Shown: positions 1-6,423, counted from the first letter of the stretch. The stretch is 13,502 bases of DNA from an uncultured Bacilli bacterium (GCA_947627405.1 CANQVY010000022.1:1-13502), one strand, 5' to 3'. A program made the numbers and translations. The notes: generated by a model not told the origin, from the sequence alone.

Positions 1-179
1 TTAGTCCAAATCCAAGTAGGCCATCCAATTTTCCCACGACATATAACATAATTTTCTTCATCACTATATAAAACAACAGATTCACATTTTAGATTTTGAG
101 TTATAAGAAAAAATTTATATTTATCTTTTTGAAATTCTTTTGAATAAAAGATTTTATTATTTACATCAATTTTTTTCAT
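1..179 (-). CDS. GNAT-like acetyltransferase, N-terminal part (runs off left edge)
   Basis: This gene starts at the ATG at 179 and stays open to base 1, giving 59 complete codons; its 3' end lies outside the window. An in-frame TAA sits directly before the ATG, so the start is firm. A GGAGG lies 12 bases upstream, which is a rather long spacing. The N-terminus MKKIDVNNKIFYSK is followed by a segment ending in PTWIWT. That ending recalls the N-terminal region of a group of Firmicutes GNAT N-acetyltransferases, which would acetylate a small molecule or protein from acetyl-CoA. The acetyl-CoA-binding motif is not in the visible part, so the family call rests on the N-terminal look alone. It lies downstream of tRNA-Leu on the same strand, separated by hairpins. 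Confidence 0.45.
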   Translation of the reverse strand, partial: MKKIDVNNKIFYSKEFQKDKYKFFLITQNLKCESVVLYSDEENYVICRGKIGWPTWIWT

Positions 180-280
180 TTAATTAGAACTCCTCCAAAT
201 ACTTTATAAACATTATATCATGATTTTAACATGTGTATTTTAAAAATTTCTTTATCTTGGTAATTTTTATTTTTTTAGAT

Positions 281-306
281 AATATTTTGTCTATGACAAA
301 ATTATT
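281..306. repeat. Short inverted repeat between tRNA-Leu and the left-edge gene
   Basis: ATTTTGTC and GACAAAAT (284-291 and 295-302) form a perfect 8-bp stem around a 3-base loop, with weaker AT pairing outside. It could be part of the tRNA 3' processing or termination region, or lie in the leader of the left-edge gene. No T-run clearly follows it on either strand, so its role is open. Confidence 0.35.
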
Positions 307-309
307 AAC

Positions 310-361
310 CCCCTAGGTATTTTGACAAGTCTATCAAAATAACCGAAGGGGCTATCTTTTT
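310..361. terminator. Long hairpin, possible terminator downstream of tRNA-Leu
   Basis: CCCC (310-313) pairs with GGGG (348-351), and GGTATTTTGA (316-325) pairs with TCAAAATAACC (334-344) with one bulged A, around an 8-base loop. On the plus strand a run of five T follows five bases after the stem; on the minus strand only a weak T-containing stretch follows. Because the neighbouring genes are on the minus strand, it probably ends the tRNA-Leu transcript, although the better T-run is on the plus side. Apart from these hairpins, 180-398 shows no gene. Confidence 0.45.
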
Positions 362-368
362 ATATAAA

Positions 369-388
369 TATTCGAAAAAGTTCGAATA
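369..388 (-). repeat. Small hairpin just after the tRNA-Leu 3' end
   Basis: TATTCGAA and TTCGAATA are perfect 8-base inverted copies around a 4-base loop. The hairpin begins about 10 bases after the encoded CCA of tRNA-Leu on the minus strand. It may be a 3' trailer structure for tRNA processing or the first of several stops to transcription. Confidence 0.4.
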
Positions 389-398
389 GAAACGTCAA

Positions 399-482
399 TG
401 GTGCGGGAGATGGGAGTTGAACCCACACGATTTTCATCAAAGGTGTTTGAGACCTTCGCGTCTACCATTCCGCCACTCCCGC
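399..482 (-). tRNA. tRNA-Leu, anticodon CAA
   Basis: The minus strand folds as a class II tRNA. The acceptor arms GCGGGAG and CTCCCGC pair, and the anticodon stem AAGGT/ACCTT encloses the loop CTCAAAC with anticodon CAA (449-447), which reads UUG. There is a long variable arm, and the T-arm GTGGG/CCCAT surrounds TTCAACT. Discriminator A is followed by an encoded CCA at 401-399. The long variable arm and the CAA anticodon together fit leucine. It lies downstream of scpB with its own promoter-like -10. Confidence 0.95.
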
Positions 483-492
483 ATGTATTTAA

Positions 493-501
493 ATTATAAC
501 A
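493..501 (-). promoter_or_regulatory. Extended -10 promoter for tRNA-Leu
   Basis: The minus strand reads TGTTATAAT, a perfect TGnTATAAT extended -10 element. It ends 10 bases before the first base of mature tRNA-Leu. No good -35 is seen 17 bases upstream, where a T-rich stretch overlaps the end of scpB. Extended -10 elements commonly do without a strong -35. This suggests the tRNA is transcribed independently of scpAB. Confidence 0.55.
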
Positions 502-522
502 TTAATATATAAAAAAAGAAAG

Positions 523-1098
523 CTATTTTTCTTCCTTTTCTTGATATTTTGATAAATATAGGTCAATTTCTTCTTCATTTTTACCTTTTATAATTACATC
601 TTTTATTTCTGGTAACTCGTCTATTGTAGAAAGTCCAAAATAATCTAAAAATTCTTTTGTTGTTTGATAAAGAATTGGTCTACCTGGTAATTCGCTTTTT
701 CCTACTTCTTTTACTAATCCTTTTGCAACAAGTTTTCTAATCATTTGTCCTGAATAAACCCCTCGAATTTCATCAACTTGCCCTCGCGTGATAGGAGCAT
801 TATAAGCTATAATGGCAAGTGTTTCAAGGGCTGATTGACTTAACATGTTCGTACTTGGAGTTTCAACTAATTTTTTATAATATTCTTTATGTTCTTTTTT
901 GGTGGTTAATTTAAAACTATCTCCTAAAAATCGTATTTGAATCCCTCTATTTTCTTTGGAATAATTTTCTCTTAATGTCGTTAATGCAACTTTTAATTCA
1001 TTTTCTTCTATTCCAGTAATTTCTTTTAATTGTTCTAAAGTTAATCCTTCGTCCCCTACAACAAATAATAATCCTTCTATTATAGCTTCTACATTCAT
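523..1098 (-). CDS. scpB: Segregation and condensation protein B (ScpB)
   Basis: ScpB is the winged-helix kleisin-associated subunit of the SMC-ScpA-ScpB condensin, which compacts and segregates the nucleoid. The 191-aa product has the family's usual length and hallmarks: a start of the form NVEAIIEGLLFVVGDEGLT, the central segment SALETLAIIAYNAPITRGQV (about residues 88-107) and the second winged helix with GLVKEVGKSELPGRPILYQT (about 127-146). Its ATG overlaps the scpA stop as ATGA, so the two are translationally coupled; a GAGG sits 7 bases before the start. A weak AT-rich hairpin with a T-run overlaps its stop, just before the tRNA-Leu promoter. Identification is confident. Confidence 0.96.
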   Translation of the reverse strand: MNVEAIIEGLLFVVGDEGLTLEQLKEITGIEENELKVALTTLRENYSKENRGIQIRFLGDSFKLTTKKEHKEYYKKLVETPSTNMLSQSALETLAIIAYNAPITRGQVDEIRGVYSGQMIRKLVAKGLVKEVGKSELPGRPILYQTTKEFLDYFGLSTIDELPEIKDVIIKGKNEEEIDLYLSKYQEKEEK

Positions 1099-1814
1099 TC
1101 TATTACCTCACATATTATATTATCAAAATTATTTTCTTGTTTTATAAGTAGCTCTCTTTTTTTTGCCATTTCAAGAATTGCTAAAAAAGTAACTACAATA
1201 TATTCTCTTGTTATTTCCTCAAAAAGTTCAAAGAAATTTACTTTCTTTTTAATTTTTAATATATTTTTTATAGAACTTCTTCTTTCTTCTACAGATATTT
1301 CTCTAGTGGTTACATTTGTTTTTAGTGGCTTATCCAATTCTTTTCTTTCTAAAAATTTTTTAAATGCTTCCATTAAATCTTTTAATGATAAATCGCTGTT
1401 AACTACTGTATCATTATCTTGAAATTCTCTTAAACTTTCTGGTAGTTTTGTATGAATATCTTTTCTTTTTGTTTCTAATTCTTTAAATTCTTTTGTTAAA
1501 TCTTTATACTTTTGATATTCAACTAATCGATTAATTAAAGCTTCTCTTGGATCAATTTCTTCCTCTTCGTTTTCTTCTGTTTGACTATTTGGTAACAATA
1601 ACTTAGACTTTAATTCGATTAATTCTGATGCCATAACTAAATAACTACTTGCAATATCCAAATTCATTTCTTTCATGGCATGGATATAATCTAAATATTG
1701 CTCAACGATTTCTTCTATTTTAATGTCCCATATTTCTACTTTTGATTCTTTAATTAAATGTAATAGTAAATCTAAAGGGCCTTCAAATTCATTGATTTTT
1801 ACTTTATATTCCAT
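1095..1814 (-). CDS. scpA: Segregation and condensation protein A (ScpA kleisin)
   Basis: ScpA is the kleisin that bridges the SMC heads and binds ScpB. The N-terminal FEGPLDLLLHLIKESKVEIW is diagnostic for the SMC-binding helical domain. A charged middle follows, with an EENEEEEIDP linker and REALINRLVEYQKYK, then a C-terminal winged helix. An ATG at 1826 would give four extra residues (MVLN) but has no ribosome site. The ATG at 1814 has GGTG 6 bases upstream and agrees with the promoter, so I choose it (239 aa). The end overlaps scpB by 4 bases, making one operon. Confidence 0.95.
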   Translation of the reverse strand: MEYKVKINEFEGPLDLLLHLIKESKVEIWDIKIEEIVEQYLDYIHAMKEMNLDIASSYLVMASELIELKSKLLLPNSQTEENEEEEIDPREALINRLVEYQKYKDLTKEFKELETKRKDIHTKLPESLREFQDNDTVVNSDLSLKDLMEAFKKFLERKELDKPLKTNVTTREISVEERRSSIKNILKIKKKVNFFELFEEITREYIVVTFLAILEMAKKRELLIKQENNFDNIICEVIE

Positions 1815-1830
1815 ATTTAACACCATATTT

Positions 1831-1859
1831 ATTGTATCAAATTATTAAAATAAAGTCTA
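1831..1859 (-). promoter_or_regulatory. Housekeeping-type promoter of scpA-scpB
   Basis: The minus strand carries TAGACT (1859-1854; 4 of 6 to TTGACA), a 17-base spacer, and TACAAT (1836-1831) preceded by TGA, making an extended -10. Transcription would begin near 1825, which gives scpA a leader of only about 11 bases containing the GGTG ribosome site. This supports the scpA start at 1814 rather than 1826. Confidence 0.6.
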
Positions 1860-1865
1860 TATTAT

Positions 1866-1893
1866 GAAAAAAAGGAAAAATTATTTTTTCCTT
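1866..1893 (-). terminator. Rho-independent terminator after the transglutaminase-like gene
   Basis: AAGGAAAAA (1872-1880) and TTTTTCCTT (1885-1893) form a 9-bp stem that includes the stop codon region. On the minus strand the stem is followed at once by a run of T (1873-1867). It separates the upstream gene from the scpA promoter, which begins only a few bases later. Confidence 0.7.
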
Positions 1894-3146
1894 ATTACTT
1901 CATCAAGATCAATTCTTTTATCTTTCATATCTTGAATTTCCCTTGTAATATCTCTTAGTGGCATTTGCTCATAAGATGAAAAATCTTTTTTTCTTATAAG
2001 TTCATCATTTTCTATGTAATAATGTGCTCCTGTAGTTAAACTAAATGGATTTTTTACAAAACGATCTTTCATTATCGTTCTACATAATTCTATACCACAT
2101 GTCTTTGCTTTTAAAAATAAATGCTTACAGTTATCTAGATAAAGTTGTGTTACCTTGGTTTTAGGATGATCTTGTATTTTTTTATAAATTTGAGATCGTT
2201 TTATATTTAATTTCATATTCTTATATAAAGCCTCTAAATTAATGACAAACCAATTATCTTTTTTGATATTACTTATTCTAGCATTAGTAAAATCGTAAAT
2301 ATATTCTTTGCCATTTATTTCAATGGAATTTAATCCATGGTCTTCTTTCTCTGAATAAAGCATTTTTGTTTTTATATTTAGTTGAGGATGGTTTAAAATT
2401 AGATAAGATAATTCTGAAAATGCAGAGCAAACACCTTTTCTGTTTTTTAATAAATAATAAGCATAATGTGAATCCATAGAAAGAGTATCCCTTTTATTTT
2501 TCCATTTCATCAATCGATGATTTTGCCATTTTGACAGTTTCGTTCTTCTTTCATATTTAGCAATCTTTTTATCAAGAGATTTTTCTGCTTTCACATGTTT
2601 TTTATCATAGGAAAAATAATCATGATAAAATTGGTCTAATAAAAAAACTGTTTGAATATCAGAATTAGCATTTTTATTTATGGCATTGACTAAATTATCA
2701 ATTTGATTTAAAAAAACGTCTATAGGATATTCTTTCTTTTCTTTTACATTATAAATACGATTGGTATCAAAATAATTGAGTTTATGTCGATCTTCTTTAT
2801 CTACTTCATATATGTTATAACAATCGACTGGATTATGAATTATCACTTTTTCATCGGCAATTTTTGCTAGTTCCTTTAAAGAGTATATAGAGGAAAAATT
2901 TGCACTAATCTGTATAGATAGCCCTGAGTTTTGTTCATTTAAGTACTCTACAATTTTTTGATACTGCGATGTATTACTTAATATAAACTGTAAATCTTTC
3001 ATATTTGGATAATTTTTTATTACTTTGTCAAAAAGTAAAGAAATACTTTCTTTTTCATTTAAAAATACAATTAAACTTTTATCATTATAAACTTGATTAC
3101 TGTTTAATAGTTCATAAGACGCTATATATTTTATTTCATTATTCAT
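1881..3146 (-). CDS. Transglutaminase-like domain protein, function unknown
   Basis: I do not recognise the gene as a whole. With the start at 3146 (421 aa), the middle holds a transglutaminase-like cysteine protease core: KGVCSAFSELSYLIL with Cys240, then EDHGLNSI with His270, then KEYIYDFTNAR with Asp285. That is the Cys-His-Asp order of the family. About 200 N-terminal residues and 110 C-terminal residues match nothing I know. There is no signal peptide or membrane segment, so it should be cytoplasmic. A GTG at 3155 is also in frame, but it forms part of the ribosome site AGGTG that lies 6 bases before the ATG at 3146. It has its own promoter and terminator. It may be a peptidase, a cross-linker or a non-catalytic relative. 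Confidence 0.7.
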   Translation of the reverse strand: MNNEIKYIASYELLNSNQVYNDKSLIVFLNEKESISLLFDKVIKNYPNMKDLQFILSNTSQYQKIVEYLNEQNSGLSIQISANFSSIYSLKELAKIADEKVIIHNPVDCYNIYEVDKEDRHKLNYFDTNRIYNVKEKKEYPIDVFLNQIDNLVNAINKNANSDIQTVFLLDQFYHDYFSYDKKHVKAEKSLDKKIAKYERRTKLSKWQNHRLMKWKNKRDTLSMDSHYAYYLLKNRKGVCSAFSELSYLILNHPQLNIKTKMLYSEKEDHGLNSIEINGKEYIYDFTNARISNIKKDNWFVINLEALYKNMKLNIKRSQIYKKIQDHPKTKVTQLYLDNCKHLFLKAKTCGIELCRTIMKDRFVKNPFSLTTGAHYYIENDELIRKKDFSSYEQMPLRDITREIQDMKDKRIDLDEVIRKK

Positions 3147-3163
3147 ATCCAACACCTATGTTT

Positions 3164-3192
3164 ATTATACAGGAATTGATAAATTTATACAA
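3164..3192 (-). promoter_or_regulatory. Promoter of the transglutaminase-like gene
   Basis: On the minus strand TTGTAT (3192-3187) lies 17 bases before TATAAT (3169-3164). The consensus-perfect -10 and partial -35 fit the housekeeping sigma. Transcription would start near 3157, just upstream of the AGGTG ribosome site. It diverges from the RNHCP promoter about 35 bases away. Confidence 0.6.
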
Positions 3193-3222
3193 ATTATTCT
3201 TATATACTTTTCATTTATTGTT

Positions 3223-3231
3223 TGCTATAAT
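3223..3231 (+). promoter_or_regulatory. Extended -10 promoter of the RNHCP gene
   Basis: The plus strand reads TGCTATAAT, a perfect extended -10. The hexamer ends at 3231 and the ATG begins at 3238, so the predicted first transcribed base falls at or next to the start codon. The -35 position (TATACT, 3203-3208) is poor. Confidence 0.6.
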
Positions 3232-3237
3232 TGTTGT

Positions 3238-3543
3238 ATGAAGAGATTTAATATGATTGATGAAAAATTTATGTGTGATCATTGTAAAAAAGAAGTATTG
3301 CCTCTTGGATATACAGCAAGGGATCATTGTCCATATTGTTTATATTCAAAACACGTAGATAACTTGCCAGGAGATCGAGGTAATTCTTGTCATGGTCTAT
3401 TAATTCCTATTGGTATTGAAAAATATAAGGATACTTTTAAAATTATATATAAATGTAATACATGTAAAAAAGAGCATAAGAATATAATGGCCAATGATGA
3501 TAATATGGATAAAATAATAGAACTATCTAATATTGAAAGATAG
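3238..3543 (+). CDS. RNHCP domain zinc-ribbon-type protein
   Basis: This 101-aa protein has the RNHCP family pattern: CDHC (Cys13, Cys16), then ARDHCPYCLYSKHVDNLPGD with Cys31 and Cys34, then Cys51 with His52 (SCHGL), and a final CNTC (Cys73, Cys76). These look like paired zinc-knuckle ligands. The family's biochemical role is not established; nucleic-acid binding is a guess from the zinc ligands. It is the only clear plus-strand gene in the window. It has no ribosome site ahead of the first ATG and a -10 only six bases away, which fits a leaderless mRNA. An internal ATG (residue 6) is an alternative start but also lacks a good ribosome site. Family call confident, function unknown. Confidence 0.85.
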   Translation: MKRFNMIDEKFMCDHCKKEVLPLGYTARDHCPYCLYSKHVDNLPGDRGNSCHGLLIPIGIEKYKDTFKIIYKCNTCKKEHKNIMANDDNMDKIIELSNIER

Positions 3544-3553
3544 TTCTATTATT
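3513..3553. terminator. Hairpin between convergent RNHCP gene and spoVAE
   Basis: AATAATAGAACTATCT (3513-3528) and its exact inverted copy (3538-3553) form a 16-bp stem with a 9-base loop. The stem contains the RNHCP stop codon and lies 19 bases beyond the spoVAE stop. It can end transcription from both sides, although neither side has a long T-run. Confidence 0.6.
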
Positions 3554-3571
3554 ATTATAAAAAAAGAACAA

Positions 3572-3922
3572 TTAGTCCTTTGGCTTAAAAAATAACGAAA
3601 AGATAAAGGTAAAGATAATGGCTGCGGTAATCCCTGATGCAGTTAAATTAAACATACCTGTTAGTAATCCAATAAATCCATATCGCTCTGCCTGAGCAAG
3701 AGCTCCGTGGATAAGTAAGTGTCCAAAACTAGTAATTGGTACCATGGCACCGCCACCTACGACTGTTACAATTTTATCGTAAATATTAAAGATATCTAAG
3801 AAGGCTCCAATACATACAAATATACTGGTTATATGTCCTGCGGTAAGTTTTGTATTGTCTAAAATAATTTGCCCAATTAAACATACAGCTCCTGCGAATA
3901 AAAATGAATATAAGTAAATCAT
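3572..3922 (-). CDS. spoVAE: Stage V sporulation protein AE (SpoVAE)
   Basis: This is a 116-aa hydrophobic protein with about four membrane segments. It carries the family's VGGGAMVPITSFGHLLIHGA stretch (about residues 55-74). SpoVAE belongs to the SpoVA machinery of the spore inner membrane, which moves dipicolinate-calcium into the forespore and releases it on germination. Its ATG overlaps the spoVAD stop (ATGA), with GGAGATGG just upstream, so it is coupled to spoVAD. It is the last gene of the operon. The protein resembles SpoVAC in its central GLIxPIT-like motif, as is known for this pair. Identification is confident. Confidence 0.93.
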   Translation of the reverse strand: MIYLYSFLFAGAVCLIGQIILDNTKLTAGHITSIFVCIGAFLDIFNIYDKIVTVVGGGAMVPITSFGHLLIHGALAQAERYGFIGLLTGMFNLTASGITAAIIFTFIFSLFFKPKD

Positions 3923-4914
3923 TTGACCATCTCCAAACTAACAGCATGAGCTGTTGATAAAATGTTTTGTTTTTGATATACAAGGGTTGGGGAAAATAAA
4001 GCCCCTGTTGCAACAATCAATACTCTTTTTAAATTCCCTTCTTGAATTTTTTTAAAAATATAACTATAGTTTACTAAGGCACTACATACTGGTCCAGATC
4101 CACCTGCCATCACTTCTTTTTGCTCATTTAAATTATAAAGCATCGTACCACAGTCATCATAATTTTTACTAATATCTAGGTTATATTCTTGATGCATATA
4201 ATCAATTAATATTTCTTTACCATACATTCCTAAATCACCTGTTAAAATTAAATCATAGTAATCAGGAGTTCTATTTGTATCCTTTAAATGTCTATAGATC
4301 GTATCTGCAGCCGCTGGAGCCATGACTGCTCCCATATTAAATGGATCCGTGATTCCCATATCCGTAATCTTACCAATCGTTGCACTTTCAACTTTTATTT
4401 TACTCTTATCATCGGACACTAATACACTTGCTCCTCCTGTTGAGGTAAATGTTGCAGTCTTTGGTTTAGGTGCTCCATATTCTGTTGGATTTCTAAATTG
4501 TTTTTCTGAAGACATATTGTGAGAGCTTACTGAAGTAATACATTTTTTGACTTGTTTAGCTTCTATAAAATTAGAAGCTATAATCATTCCTTCTACACTA
4601 GTAGAACAAGCACCATAGATTCCTAAAAAAGGTAAATTATATTTTTGCAGTCCATAACTAGAAGAAGTAATTTGATTTAATAAATCTCCTGCGATTAATA
4701 AATCAATATTTTCTTTCGTCATATCTGCTTTTTTTAATAATATATCTACACTTTCTTCTAATAGTTTTGATTCTGCTTGTTCCCAAGTTTTTGCTCCATT
4801 GTATAAATCATTATAACTTTTATCAAAAAAGCTACTTAATGGTCCTTTTTTTTCGTAAGGTCCAGCAACTGTTGCCATATTATTAATATATACATTATTA
4901 TATTTAAAAGTCAT
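3919..4914 (-). CDS. spoVAD: Stage V sporulation protein AD (SpoVAD)
   Basis: SpoVAD is a thiolase-fold protein that binds dipicolinic acid on the spore inner membrane. Visible hallmarks are TVAGPYEKKGPLSSFFDKSY near the N-terminus, LLIAGDLLNQI, the active-site-like loop FLGIYGACSTSVEG, TSVSSHNMSSEKQFRNPTEY, APAAADTIYRHL, and VATGALFSPTL near the C-terminus. An upstream in-frame start at 4959 would add 15 residues unlike the family and overlap spoVAC. The ATG at 4914 has GGGAGG with 6-7 bases spacing and gives 331 aa, close to the Bacillus protein, so I choose 4914. It begins two bases past the spoVAC stop. Confidence 0.95.
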   Translation of the reverse strand: MTFKYNNVYINNMATVAGPYEKKGPLSSFFDKSYNDLYNGAKTWEQAESKLLEESVDILLKKADMTKENIDLLIAGDLLNQITSSSYGLQKYNLPFLGIYGACSTSVEGMIIASNFIEAKQVKKCITSVSSHNMSSEKQFRNPTEYGAPKPKTATFTSTGGASVLVSDDKSKIKVESATIGKITDMGITDPFNMGAVMAPAAADTIYRHLKDTNRTPDYYDLILTGDLGMYGKEILIDYMHQEYNLDISKNYDDCGTMLYNLNEQKEVMAGGSGPVCSALVNYSYIFKKIQEGNLKRVLIVATGALFSPTLVYQKQNILSTAHAVSLEMVK

Positions 4915-4916
4915 AG

Positions 4917-5357
4917 TTAACCTCCCATAATTATAAATCGTATCATTCCAAATATCCATGCGGATACAACTCCATATAAAATTACAGATCCTGCAAGTTT
5001 AAAAATGTTACTCCCCAATCCAAAAATTGGTCCTTCTGTTTTATATTCAATGCCAGCGCTGGTCATTGAATGAGCAAATCCAGTAATTGGTATAATTAAA
5101 CCACACTTGCAAATCGTTACCCATTTATCAAAAAATCCTAGTGCTGTAAATAAAGAGGCAACAAATACTAAGGTAACTGTTGCAAAGATAGAAGCATCTT
5201 GTGCAGGAATAGATAAAAAATAAGAATAAATATCAATTAGTCCTTGTCCTATTATTCCTACTAAACCACCACTTACAAAGGCGATGATTCCATTTCTTAT
5301 CCGATGTTCCGTTGGCATATGTTTTTTTACAATTTCATTGTAATCTTTTAGTCTCAT
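4917..5357 (-). CDS. spoVAC: Stage V sporulation protein AC (SpoVAC)
   Basis: SpoVAC is a small multi-spanning membrane protein of the SpoVA dipicolinate channel; the Bacillus homologue has been described as mechanosensitive. The product (146 aa) has a short polar N-terminus, about four membrane segments and the motif CGLIIPITGFAHSMTSAGIE in the centre, which matches the SpoVAC/SpoVAE family. A TTG at 5369 is in frame, but it has no ribosome site and overlaps the GGGTG that lies 5 bases before the ATG at 5357. I therefore take 5357. It is first in the spoVAC-spoVAD-spoVAE set; no spoVAA, spoVAB or spoVAF is nearby, so this is the reduced form of the operon. Confidence 0.93.
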   Translation of the reverse strand: MRLKDYNEIVKKHMPTEHRIRNGIIAFVSGGLVGIIGQGLIDIYSYFLSIPAQDASIFATVTLVFVASLFTALGFFDKWVTICKCGLIIPITGFAHSMTSAGIEYKTEGPIFGLGSNIFKLAGSVILYGVVSAWIFGMIRFIIMGG

Positions 5358-5372
5358 ATTATCACCCAATTG

Positions 5373-5402
5373 TATTATGCCTTTATAATCGATCTTTTAT
5401 AC
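5373..5402 (-). promoter_or_regulatory. SigG-like forespore promoter of spoVAC-spoVAD-spoVAE
   Basis: The minus strand has GTATA (5402-5398), 18 bases, then CATAATA (5379-5373). This fits the Bacillus SigG pattern (GHATR, about 18 bases, CATWHTA). The spoVA operon is SigG-dependent in Bacillus. The predicted start near 5366 would leave a leader of about 10 bases. The -35 abuts the T-run of the sigF terminator. Confidence 0.7.
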
Positions 5403-5438
5403 AAAAAGATTAGTTCACTGGTGTTTGAACTAATCTTT
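5400..5438 (-). terminator. Rho-independent terminator of sigF
   Basis: AAAGATTAGTTCA (5405-5417) and TGAACTAATCTTT (5426-5438) form a perfect 13-bp stem with an 8-base loop. On the minus strand it is followed by TTTTTG. The stem contains the sigF stop codon. It separates sigF from spoVAC, which has its own promoter immediately downstream. Confidence 0.85.
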
Positions 5439-6075
5439 CTTTTAATTTTGAAAGTATTTTTGTTTCTTTTCTTGACACTTGAACTTGAGAAATTCCTAAT
5501 TTATCTGATATTTCACTTTGAGTTAAATCGTTATAATATCTTTCTGTTATTAACTCTTTTTCTTCTTCTGATAAATTGCTAATTTCTGTTTTCAAATCTT
5601 GTATTGAAGCATCATAGGCTTTTTCTTCACAAGCAAATTTATTGTATAAATCTATTTCTTCCTCATCATTTTCATAGTCTAAACTTCTAACAAATTCATT
5701 TGCAGATTCTACATCAGCAATTTTTACTTCATCCATTTCTAAAAATAGGGATAATTCTTCTACAGTAGGTTTTCTCATGAGTTTTTGTGTTAAAAACTCT
5801 TTTGCTCTTTCAATTGCTTGACTTAATTGTATATATTCTCTACTAATTTTAATATTTTTATCTTCTCTTACAAATTTTTTTACTTCTCCACAAATGGAAG
5901 AAAATGCATAGGTTGAAAATTTCACTCCTGTTTGTTCTTTATAGTTTTTATACGCCTTTAAAAGTCCTATGATACCGGCTTGAAATAGATCATCTTTATC
6001 AAAATACCTTGTATATCTTTTTGTTATATAATAAATTAAATTTGTATTTTTTTCTATAACTTCTTCAATAGACAT
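5410..6075 (-). CDS. sigF: Forespore sigma factor SigF (SigF/SigG family)
   Basis: This is a sporulation sigma-70 factor of 221 aa. Region 2 is seen in KDDLFQAGIIGLLKAYKNYK and VKFSTYAFSSICGEVKKFVR. Region 3 has RKPTVEELSLFLEM, and the region 4 helix-turn-helix has LTQSEISDKLGISQVQVSR, which is typical of SigF/SigG. Placement between spoIIAA and spoVA points to SigF, the first forespore sigma; SigG normally sits with spoIIG. An ATG at 6081 lies one base after AGGAGG, too close for use, whereas the ATG at 6075 is 7 bases away, so I choose 6075. It is 12 bases downstream of spoIIAA. The anti-sigma gene spoIIAB expected between them is missing. Confidence 0.92.
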   Translation of the reverse strand: MSIEEVIEKNTNLIYYITKRYTRYFDKDDLFQAGIIGLLKAYKNYKEQTGVKFSTYAFSSICGEVKKFVREDKNIKISREYIQLSQAIERAKEFLTQKLMRKPTVEELSLFLEMDEVKIADVESANEFVRSLDYENDEEEIDLYNKFACEEKAYDASIQDLKTEISNLSEEEKELITERYYNDLTQSEISDKLGISQVQVSRKETKILSKLKERLVQTPVN

Positions 6076-6087
6076 ATTCATTCCTCC

Positions 6088-6423
6088 TTAAATATTTATA
6101 ATACTAAATGCTTGTAATTCATTGTCGCTTTTATGGATTCCTTCAAAAAACTTTTTTTCAATTTTTCTATTTTCTTCAATTCCACAAATTACAACTTTAC
6201 CATTGATTTTTGCTATATATCTATATTCATCTAAAATTAAATCAGCACCAATAGCATCAAGATTATCTAAATTACTTAAGTTTAAAACCAAATATTTAAT
6301 TCCTTTGTTTTCTACCAAATTACTTACTTCACTTTTAAAATATTTTGCTGTTTCTCTGTTTAAATTTCCTATTAATCTTACAAATAAAATTCCTTTTCGA
6401 ATTTCCATATTAATATCTAACAT
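6088..6423 (-). CDS. spoIIAA: SpoIIAA-type STAS protein lacking the phosphorylated serine
   Basis: SpoIIAA is the anti-anti-sigma factor that normally frees SigF by binding SpoIIAB, and SpoIIAB inactivates it by phosphorylating a conserved serine. The 111-aa STAS fold is clear: IRKGILFVRLIGNLNRETA, then KYLVLNLSNLDNLDAIGAD, then GKVVICGI. In Bacillus SpoIIAA the loop reads MDSSGLGV with Ser58 as target. Here it reads LDAIGADL, so the aspartate and glycine stay while the target serine is Ala57. The start has AGGTG 7-8 bases upstream. It is followed at 12 bases by sigF, with no spoIIAB. It may bind another partner or have lost switching. Confidence 0.88.
   Translation of the reverse strand: MLDINMEIRKGILFVRLIGNLNRETAKYFKSEVSNLVENKGIKYLVLNLSNLDNLDAIGADLILDEYRYIAKINGKVVICGIEENRKIEKKFFEGIHKSDNELQAFSIINI

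Noticed and set aside
219..232. CATGATTTTAACAT present both at 219-232 and at 12195-12208, as a possible direct repeat bounding an element
   Set aside because: It is 14 bases of AT-rich sequence with no flanking similarity, and it does not fit the dacF junction, so chance is likelier.
3786..4016. Minus-strand frame of 76 codons across the spoVAD-spoVAE joint
   Set aside because: It overlaps two well-supported coupled genes in another frame.
4322..4522. Plus-strand open frame of 66 codons inside spoVAD
   Set aside because: It is fully antisense to a strongly conserved gene, has no ribosome site and resembles no family.
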